A stretch of 64,000 nt of DNA. It comes from Inonotus obliquus (lineage: Eukaryota > Basidiomycota > Agaricomycetes > Hymenochaetales > Hymenochaetaceae). Positions 56,908-64,000 of the stretch are shown piece after piece. The stretch lies in contig JAJHTX010000004.1 of NCBI GenBank assembly GCA_032164295.1, positions 186,001-250,000 of the forward strand, given 5' to 3'. The first letter of the stretch is position 1. The number at the start of each line of letters is the position of its first letter. The translations under genes were made by a program, and so were the position numbers. Under the pieces are notes generated by a model. The model did not search any database. It was given only the letters and a program-made list of their open reading frames with translations, and was not told where the DNA came from.

Positions 56908-57975
56908 AATACTCATTATGAGAAAGGAAGAAACCGTTCAATGCAGCTTTGAGCTCTGTGCTGTGCCAGCTTCTGTTGATAAAGCTCTCGATGCTCTTGG
57001 CATAGTACAGTCATTCACGCGTCCTTTAAACATACCCCGTTCCTTTGAACACAAGCCATTTTTCGCTCAATTCTTGCTCTATCTCCTCACAAACTGGTAC
57101 ACAAGCTCACAGAGTATATGTTAATATATGTGCAAAATTTGAGAAAAATCCATCAAGTGGTTCTTTCTCTGATAGCTATTTACCTCGAAAAATAAGCAAA
57201 TTCTGACATTCATGCAGAGGGCAAGTTTTCCTGTACCAATTATTTCCTATAGGATCATGACTTAACTTATGATATAGCTTGTACAGTGCATTAATAATGC
57301 CCTGGACAAGTTTCATGAGATTTGAAGCGGGGGTTACATTTATATCAAGCAGACAAGTGGAACACCTCAAGAAAATGTGACAAATCGAGTGATCGATGCA
57401 ATTACATAATTTGTATTAGCATGCGCATAGTGTCACTTGCTGTAAACAAATGAGCAATGAGAGCTACACTTCCCTTCATCTGCACATACAAAATGATACA
57501 TAGGACATTAATACCAAGTATAAAAATGACAGATAGTATATCTAGGATAAGAGAGGAGTGGGAAGGTAGTATTCAAGCTAGTGTGACATAGTGTCACGAA
57601 TGTTCAAAGAAGTTGGTTTTGCATAACAGGGACCCTACTGGCATCTCTTCACATTCTCATATTTATTTTTTTACTCAATTTTTTGCTACCAAACAATTAC
57701 ACAAGGTGTATCCTGCTGGGAGCTATACATTTATGTACTTAAGGTGAGAAAAAAAAGAGTGTGATGGGTGTTATTTTGAAGGATTGAATAGGTGTTTAAA
57801 GGACACGTGAATGACTGTAAGCTTTAGAATCTGATCTGACTCCAGGGTATGTTTCGCAATACTTTTGGGAGCAATTTCGGACATCACCTTCCATTTTATT
57901 GGAGCATCGACACCCCATTTGAGAAGGTGTCTGATCAAGTAACGAACAAGACAGTGAAAGGAGAGCCCATATAAA
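56908..57975. other. AT-rich region with no supported gene
   Basis: After the R1 half (to about 57010) nothing recognisable was found. A short palindrome with 6-bp arms (gtgacatagtgtcac) occurs near 57585-57600. Open frames are short and without known motifs. Confidence 0.4.
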
Positions 57976-58345
57976 GGTATTTTGTTTTTGGCACACCAAA
58001 AATTCGACTCGACCATGTCAAGTGAGACCAGCCCAGCAACCTCATGAACTTTACAAAAATTGTGTACTATGTGATGATTTATCTACTATAGAAACGAACC
58101 GCTCCTGGGCTTGTATATATCCTGGAGAGTTCAGTATGTGGGTGACTTGATCATGGATTGGTAATCTTGTTAGTACTTCATCGGCTGTTATCTTACATTT
58201 GTGGTGGACGCCAACCAAGGGAGGAACCTGGATGTCTTCAACGATAAAAAGACTGCCTGCTTCTATATTGCTTCATCAAATTGAGTTGCTTGTTTGTAGC
58301 TGTGTGTGCTGACTAAACTCGGACCTTGAAACTCAACACATCTTT
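57976..58345 (-). repeat. Dispersed repeat R2, copy 2
   Basis: Direct-orientation counterpart of 40378-40745, with conserved word tggcacaccaaaa at the left end and ggtggacgcca near 58203. It ends where protease unit copy 4 begins (cagttgcaggtggatctcgag), so that junction marks a duplication breakpoint. Confidence 0.6.
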
Positions 58346-58349
58346 TCAG

Positions 58350-59479
58350 TTGCAGGTGGATCTCGAGTCAGTGGGTCAATACGAGACCAAGTTTTGTTCT
58401 GGCAACGTTTCTCGAGGGAGCTTTATAGAGAATTAGACAAGTAACAGGAACATGATAGAGTCATATAGAAACAGTATGTATTAGCATACAGTGTTAATAC
58501 CGGAAGTGAGAAGATGGATTGTCATGATGCGAGCAGACATTGTTGAAGAAAGAAAAGAAGAATGACCTTTTGCACAAAATGTCAGGATTGCCACGAAGCG
58601 GACATGGCATGAGCAGGTATCAGAGATTCACAGTTACCCAAGCGCTGACTTAAGCTATGCCTCAAAGAGCATAAAACGTATTCACAGCAATGAGCCACAA
58701 CACAGAGCATTTGACGTTGGAAGAGTAAGGTGAAACACTCGTTTGCTTACATAAGTACGTCAAGACTTAGGGCCGGCTGTCATCATAGCCAGCAGTGCAC
58801 TGTGCTCAGAGCTCTGACCTTGAACTCTGCTTTCACCGTTTCCGAACAGCTCAAAGTGAAGACAACAACCCAATTCAACTGTAGGGTCACGCAGGACTGC
58901 AATGTCGGATGCTCCCAAGACTGAAGGTACTAGTACTCTTGCCGCAAATGCGTCGATGGAGGCTTTATAGTTGGATGAATGGAACACGACGACCGACTGC
59001 CTCGTTCAAGTCTGATTGCTAAAAGATGTATGAGCGATAAAAACAATGTCCGTGCGTTGAGGAACTCAGTGAGGGAATCTCATTGATCAACGCGTAACCA
59101 ACTATTACGCCACTCCTTTGCAAGGACAATCACTTTGCGCAATGTTTTCCCCCACTTTGCCCATATTGCAGGTAGTTATCATAACTTCATTCGCACCACA
59201 AATTATCTTGGAGGACTACATATCCTACCTCGTTCCCGAGTGCGTTTGATGCATCATAGTAAACAATGTCTCAAAGTCGCAGGACCAGAACTGACATTCC
59301 GAAGGAAAATAAGTCAAGACATAGCCGTCATCACCCGAAATGTAAAACTTCCTTTTCTCTATGGTAGCGTGAAGTGAGATGATAACAATAATCCAATTGC
59401 AGATGGTCGGAATGTTCTTGGAGAACTCGATCCAGATGCCCGTTGTCAGGGCAAACCCAACAATACTACGGTTAGCCAG
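58350..59479. repeat. 5' flank of aspartic-protease unit, copy 4
   Basis: Matches right-arm sequence from about 52310 to 53416, in the same orientation. The minus-strand frame 58760-58987 keeps the peptide with IAVLRDPTVELGCCLHFEL. No complete gene. Confidence 0.6.
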
Positions 59480-60557
59480 ATGGAGAAGCTCTCTTTGTGC
59501 CATCAACATGAACAGTCTTCCTCGACGACCCATGGACATCCCAAGAGAAATAAAACGGTTGTTTATCCGCGTCTACATGTTTGGAGCTCTATCGTTGGCC
59601 CTGGCCGAACTGCCTTGACGGTATCACACATGTCCAGTACTGCAACCCCACCTGTCCAACCTGCAGACCTCGGCACGCGTAGTAATAATATTATTGGAGC
59701 ATACGGATATACAGCAAAGCTCTACACTGAGATAATGATAGGAAACACGAAATTTAAGGCTTTATTGGACACTGGCTCTGATGTAACAATCATTCAACGC
59801 GAGGCTGTTGCACAAGAATTAGGCAATGCCCGAAAGGCAGATTACACAGTCCCACTTGACTTCCCCGGTCATGGCACATTAAGCGAACAGGCAAGCGTGC
59901 ACTATTTTAGCATGACTCTTGGCTGCGATAGTGATGAGGAGATAAATATCGATAAGCCCATGCAAGCGGTCTGCGTCTCAGATTCACAATTCCTAGACGG
60001 CACGGATGGTTACCACGCTATCATCGGTCTCGGGCATTTAACGGACGAAGAAAACGCAAAGGGCTACATGCACATAATTGATACCATTTTGAAGCAGCAA
60101 GGCAATGACCATTTGCACAAGACCATGACCATGAATTTATTTCCACGGGAAAAAGGGAAGGACCAGTTCAAAGGATACATCGAGATTGGAACTGTTGATC
60201 CTAAGGATCCTCTTATTCACTATTTTAACGAAGTTCAGGAGAAAGGAATTTACGAAGGAACATTTGCATATGGGCAATTAAACAAGCACGTGGACCTCCT
60301 GAAGCGGGAGGAGGGAAAGACAGTAGTTACATATGATCTTGATTCGGGTGCACCAGATATTCTTGTCAAGGAGTGGCTATTTGAAGCTTTGAAGGACAGA
60401 TTGGAAGATGATGGCTGTTATCCACGACAGGAGGACAGAGGAGGACCTGTGGCTTTACTAATACTTTCAGAGAAAGATTATCAAGCCATAAAAGGAAAGT
60501 ATCTAATTTTCAAGCTCGAAACAGAGCATGGGGAGCAAAAGCGGGTCAGAGTGCCTC
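59480..60557 (+). pseudogene. Pepsin-like aspartic protease, copy 4, cut by an LTR element
   Basis: The N-lobe DTG (ALLDTGSDVTIIQREAV) and C-lobe DSG (YDLDSGAPDILVKEW) are both present. The coding sequence is interrupted at 60557, where an LTR starts with TGTTAG; the open frame then reads five codons into the LTR and stops at 60571. About 70-80 C-terminal residues of the family are missing here. The rest of the gene should lie beyond the far end of the retroelement, outside the window. Confidence 0.8.
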
Positions 60558-62021
60558 TGTTAGAAAGGTAGTATTATCCATCATTAATAAGCCAATAACT
60601 ATGAGCGTCCTACGTTGGATACAAGAGCGGTTAGCGGCAGTAATACAAGTACTAGAACAGCCCATCGTTCCTCCGACACCGCGAAGCAATATATTACGAT
60701 GTTGCAACACGTGCCGCCCAGCTAAAGAACTAGCTGGAGGACTAATGCGAGAATTAATCAGAGAGATCACGTACGGAGACATAATGAACGGACAAGCCGA
60801 TATAATGATACGACGTCGATTTGTAGAACTAACCTACGACCCTAACCAACAAATGCAAAAGGCTTATGAAAGGGAGATACGAGTATTATCCTACGACGCC
60901 GGACACTTTGTAATGATGATCGGAATACGAAACGTAGCACAGGAAGGAAGACACGAACGATGCGACGCAGCTATAGTAGATGTTGACATTGCCTACAAGC
61001 GAGACCAAGCTGGAACGAACGAGAGAACTGCATATGCTTGGGGGCATTGGATAATGAATTACATAAGTCGAGGATTACCTTATGGATATACCATAATGGA
61101 AATAAAGGTAGAACAGTACGGCGGAGTAATACACCTACAAGGAGTACAAGGGATAACCCTACAACGCGCCAGGACAACGCCAGGATATACACGAGTGCAA
61201 ACTATTCGAAACTGGCTGACTGTACCACGACCGATCCTACCGATACCAACGAGACCCGAAATACAAGGACAGATGACTCAGCAATTACCTAGAATAGCTG
61301 AATTAGATCAAGTGCCGTTACCTACACAAGGATCAAACCTATCTACAAGATGGTACCGCCCACTACACTAAACTAATCAAAGAGAGGCTAGTAACACAGA
61401 GGTAGTGAAATGAGGAAGGAAGTAAAGAGAAAGCACGGACCAGGTATCATAGAGGAAGAAACAGATAAATACCATAAACAGTAAGTAACAAGGTAGTAAC
61501 GTCACACATGTAAATTAGTATATAAGGAGGCCATCGTAGAGCCGACCTAGTAGTTTAATCCAAGTCAAGGGACCCTACCATAAGTCCCTAAGTTAAATCG
61601 TAACATCAATTACTTGCGAGCCAGTAAATTACCAGTAGCGACACGGCTGAACTAAACCGATTGTGTGAAATCGAAGTAAAGCTAAAAATACGGATTGCAA
61701 CTAGATTGTTCTCCCTATTGTCTGCACGGTACGAGCTACTCACAACGTAGTGCGATTCCCGATATTCCCTTATCGTGAATAACAATCAGTATAACAATCG
61801 CGTCTGCACGCCGACTTAATACTGTACGATTATAGTATCAGGTTCAACTGCAATATTAGTTAGTTGCTAGTTGTTTCAGATCGGATCAGCTACACAGTCC
61901 ACTAAGGTGATTAGCAATTCCATAACCAGTATTGTAGAATTTGGATTAACCCCTCAAACCGAGGAATTAGCCAGATTGGTCCGTCGATCAAGAATCAACG
62001 AACCCTCCACGGAGATAAACA
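60558..62021 (+). mobile_element. 5' LTR of a retrotransposon inserted in protease copy 4
   Basis: Begins TGTTAGAAAGG exactly as the solo LTR does and is homologous to it over its whole length, ending near taaaca at 62021. The end is placed by alignment with the solo LTR and by a TGG-starting, primer-binding-site-like block at 62024 (tggattaaactccc). The TATA box (TATATAAG, 61519-61526) lies in the same conserved block. A small inverted repeat with changed loop (cccctc, aaacc, gagg near 61950-61965; cctc, tttt, gagg in the solo LTR) is conserved. The 5 bp preceding the LTR are GCCTC. The matching target duplication would lie outside the window. Confidence 0.8.
60601..61371 (+). CDS. Intact LTR-encoded protein of unknown function (256 aa)
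   Basis: The ORF begins 43 bp inside the LTR and ends before its TATA box, so it lies in the U3 part. Features: CCNTCRPAKELAGGL with a CxxC, EITYGDIMNGQADIMIRRRF, a central QKAYEREIRVLSYD, CDAAIVDVDIAY, VEQYGGVIHLQGVQG and PGYTRVQ. No known domain is recognised. There is no signal peptide or membrane segment; it is Arg-rich and could bind nucleic acid, which is inference. The frame is also open from the LTR start to this ATG. As it precedes the LTR promoter, expression would come from the 3' LTR copy at the end of a full transcript or from an upstream promoter. Conservation with the solo-LTR copy supports real coding function. Confidence 0.75.
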   Translation: MSVLRWIQERLAAVIQVLEQPIVPPTPRSNILRCCNTCRPAKELAGGLMRELIREITYGDIMNGQADIMIRRRFVELTYDPNQQMQKAYEREIRVLSYDAGHFVMMIGIRNVAQEGRHERCDAAIVDVDIAYKRDQAGTNERTAYAWGHWIMNYISRGLPYGYTIMEIKVEQYGGVIHLQGVQGITLQRARTTPGYTRVQTIRNWLTVPRPILPIPTRPEIQGQMTQQLPRIAELDQVPLPTQGSNLSTRWYRPLH

Positions 62022-62023
62022 TC

Positions 62024-62040
62024 TGGATTAAACTCCCTTC
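62024..62040 (+). other. Possible primer-binding site
   Basis: The block tggattaaactcccttc begins 2 bp after the inferred LTR end and starts with TGG, as expected for pairing with a tRNA CCA end. I cannot match it to a specific tRNA. A related word (ttggattaacccctc) lies inside both LTRs near their ends, so the exact LTR border could shift. Confidence 0.35.
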
Positions 62041-62123
62041 TTGGCAAGCTTAAAGGAACAAGCGCAGACTACTGCCAATAAAGGTAATTGTGATAGCACG
62101 AACTAGTCATTCAAATAGACTGA

Positions 62124-62513
62124 TTGAATAATTCCCTTATCCAATCAGTAGGCCACCTGGAACGGCAAATAGACATCAGTAACAACCACCGAAACCTAGA
62201 ACCACAGGTCGGGTTAACATTGGAGCGTACAAAACAAACGCAGGAACGAGAACGAGGAGCGCCGAAGGATATAGACGCGTGGAAGCTAATAGCGAGGCAA
62301 CCAATTTGGCAAGATCTCTACTGGGATCATTTCAAGACAGGAAGGGTTATAGGCAAGGTATCACCTACACCACACGAGAGTGTATTTAAGAGAGCACTAG
62401 AAAACGGAGGAGGAACGTTATACTCCGCGCAAGCACACGCCAACCTATTACACCGAATACTACTAGCCCTACTCAACGGAAAGAAAGAGAAAGCAAAAGC
62501 AAGTAAAGTATAA
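62124..62513 (+). CDS. Retroelement ORF1 without any Met codon (129 codons)
   Basis: An open frame between TGA at 62121-62123 and TAA at 62511-62513, with no ATG in any frame. The encoded peptide includes DAWKLIARQPIWQDLYWDHF, a Gly-Gly-Gly turn (ENGGGTLYS) and a Lys-rich end (NGKKEKAKASKV). The position right after the LTR and primer site and the basic tail suggest a Gag-related or nucleic-acid-binding protein, but no family is recognised. Translation must start at a near-cognate codon (the frame has TTG at 62124 and CTG at 62157, among others) or the frame joins another by splicing. Confidence 0.6.
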   Translation: MNNSLIQSVGHLERQIDISNNHRNLEPQVGLTLERTKQTQERERGAPKDIDAWKLIARQPIWQDLYWDHFKTGRVIGKVSPTPHESVFKRALENGGGTLYSAQAHANLLHRILLALLNGKKEKAKASKV

Positions 62514-62534
62514 GCACAAAAACCGAATATATAA

Positions 62535-64000
62535 TTAAATATAACTATAGTGGCTTACGAAGGAATATACGCGGGGCTGGTTACAGTATTCATATTTGGT
62601 ACGATCTACTATAGGACAGCGATCACAAGTGCGCTCAGACGAGGAACAAGACTACTTCAATACCTGTCTATTTACGAACCCTACGCAACGCAGTGGGGGA
62701 TATATCACTACTCAACTGCCATTGGAACGCAAGTGGACCGATTGGCCGGAAGGATCGAACTAATCCTCAACACACAGGCTGAAAAGGATCAAGCATTGGG
62801 AGTGTACCTAGACCATCAGTTCAATCAACATATCGAGAAACATAGCCGCTGGCACAGGAGTAACGACGAGGCACACCATATCACCAGAACGTTAGTAAGG
62901 TACAACCAGACAGAGCTAGGCATCCTCAGGACAATAACGAGAGAAGTACAACATACCTTCGAGACGCTACAACGAAGACAAGAAGAGCACATAGAGCGGT
63001 GGACTGCCCGAGAACACCGAGACGCCGAATTTCAGCGCGAACTATTAGATAAAGTAAGCCGCATCGAGACAAACTTCCTACGCCTAAGGAATCAAGTGTC
63101 GGATATCAGAGTCGCACTCGCCGCGTGGGAAGGAGAAGAGAGACAGCGGGAGGAAACAGAAATCCAACAAGACTGGAACACCGTCGGATCGTTATTAGGA
63201 GACGATCAAGATCAACCAACGCCGGAACTAACTCAGTCCGAAGCCAGTTGGGAATCACCGAACGAATCGGAGCAGAACGGAGGAGAGTGGGGAACAGGGA
63301 GCCGTTGGGCAAATTCAGAACCAAACAGGTTTAGGGACTTCAACGGAGACGAAAGTTACAGGCACCCAGACTCGCCAATTCCCACTATTCCAGACGAGGA
63401 ACCGGAAGAAGGAGAGATACAATTACACGTAGTCGACTTCAGGGCCCAGACGGAAAACGAAAGTGAGAACCTAACTACAATCACGGAGGAAGAAGAAGGC
63501 ATTAACCAAGAAAGTAGTACCTCCAGGGTTACATTTGATAACGGGAGAAGACTACCAAGCGGCATTAACGTTACTCGAGATCAGACAGGGAACGTCCGCA
63601 TAGACCTGCGAGGATTGGCTAGGTTAAACATAAACGAGATAGTCGAGGAAGTAATTACAGAGCTACAAGAAGAACTAAAACCGACAAACGAACAAATCCC
63701 AACAATAACCATTAGTCGCAAATATCATCGAAAAGCAGATCAGGACAGAATAGTTAAAGGAATCATAGGTCGAATCCGAGAACAAAGGGAAGCGAACAAT
63801 AGGAAAGAAGAAACCAGAGAAGTCCAGAAAACCGAACGAGAACAGGGGATAATTGAAGAGGTAGAAACGAGAGGAAGGTTGGTATTGTATTATTCCCCAG
63901 GATCCACGACCAGTGGCAATTCAGAAGAATTCTCCAGCTCATTCAGCGACGTTAGTCAAGCCCACAGTAGCAACACCACAGAAGACGAATACCTAGAAGA
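62535..64000 (+). CDS. Retroelement ORF2, Met-free, gag-like, continuing past the window
   Basis: The frame is open from after TAA at 62532-62534 to the last base, at least 488 codons with no stop and no Met. It is in the same frame as ORF1, with two TAA codons between them. The best start candidate is GTG at 62550 (A at -3, G at +4). The product would begin with a hydrophobic segment (GLVTVFIFGTIYY), then an amphipathic coiled-coil region (HTFETLQRRQEEHIERW and LLDKVSRIETNFLRL), an acidic Ser/Glu/Pro linker, RGLARLNINEIVEEVITELQ and a charged helical part. This layout fits a Gag-type structural protein. No zinc knuckle, protease or reverse transcriptase lies within the window. Confidence 0.6.

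Larger units (their letters stand above)
55190..57010 (+). repeat. Dispersed repeat R1, copy 3, split by a solo LTR
   Basis: The two halves, about 55190-55282 and 56903-57010, read together are an inverted R1 copy. The plus-strand peptide after the LTR is CSFELCAVPASVDKALDALG. The 5-bp word CTCTC occurs on both sides of the LTR, while the unbroken R1 copy at 9367-9590 has its complement GAGAG only once. Confidence 0.7.
61511..64000 (+). promoter_or_regulatory. ATG-free leader and gag-like region of the retroelement
   Basis: Reading every line from 61511 to the window end, I find no ATG on the plus strand in any frame; the last is at 61508-61510, just upstream of the TATA box. For this composition some 30-40 would be expected, and about 28 CAT triplets (the reverse complement) are present. 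The absence is therefore strand-specific and acts on the RNA or its translation. The region covers R-U5, the primer-binding-like site and two open frames. Non-AUG initiation with leaky scanning to a distant downstream AUG would explain it. Confidence 0.85.

Noticed and set aside
62508..62550. A 43-nt intron (gtataag to actatag) joining ORF1 to ORF2
   Set aside because: Removal would put the downstream sequence in a frame that meets a stop at about 62760, while the unspliced frame stays open to the window end.
62124..64000. Intact reverse transcriptase, protease or integrase of the element
   Set aside because: No such motifs (YxDD-like, DTG or HHCC) are visible before the window ends. Only gag-like frames can be supported.

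Overview
The window is nuclear DNA of a filamentous basidiomycete, most likely an agaricomycete. The genes are split by many short GT-AG introns (about 45-75 bp, some exons of only 11-14 nt). The content fits that group: a C2-NACHT-WD40 receptor family, a fungal UDP-glycosyltransferase, a GH43 arabinanase with secretion signal, a serine carboxypeptidase and an LTR retroelement. I cannot name the species from sequence alone.

Layout. 0-6 kb holds ordinary genes: RFC1 (minus, running off the left edge), arylamine N-acetyltransferase (plus) and a GH43 arabinan endo-1,5-alpha-L-arabinosidase (minus, 11 exons). 6-14 kb is a repeat-rich zone with aspartic-protease copy 1, a relic of an NLR 3' end, a trehalose-6-phosphate synthase pseudogene and an acidic 435-residue orphan protein. 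From about 14.06 to 26.36 kb (read on the minus strand) and from about 42.41 to 54.98 kb (plus strand) lie the two arms of a ~12.4 kb inverted segmental duplication. Each arm carries a C2-NACHT-WD40 NLR, a UDP-glycosyltransferase and an aspartic-protease copy. Between the arms is a ~16 kb single-copy spacer with an epoxide hydrolase-type alpha/beta hydrolase, a Cys-rich 522-residue orphan, a serine carboxypeptidase and a large disordered protein. The arms have diverged: the left glycosyltransferase has a nonsense codon, the protease copies are broken differently, and the WD40 arrays have 11 versus 12 blades.

55-64 kb holds an LTR retroelement family. One solo LTR (55283-56902) has TGTTAG/CTAACA ends and a 5-bp CTCTC target duplication, and it splits a dispersed repeat. 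A second, divergent LTR (60558 to about 62021) has inserted into aspartic-protease copy 4 and is followed by the element's internal region, which runs off the right edge. Two things make this family unusual. The LTR itself encodes a conserved 256-residue protein. The predicted transcribed region, from just after the LTR TATA box to the window end (61511-64000, about 2.5 kb, including open frames of 129 and at least 488 codons), contains no ATG in any plus-strand frame, while about 28 CAT triplets are present. The solo LTR shows the same ATG-free stretch downstream of its TATA box. This resembles the AUG-poor, non-AUG-start and leaky-scanning strategy known from some plant pararetroviruses. It is the strongest candidate here for an undescribed system.
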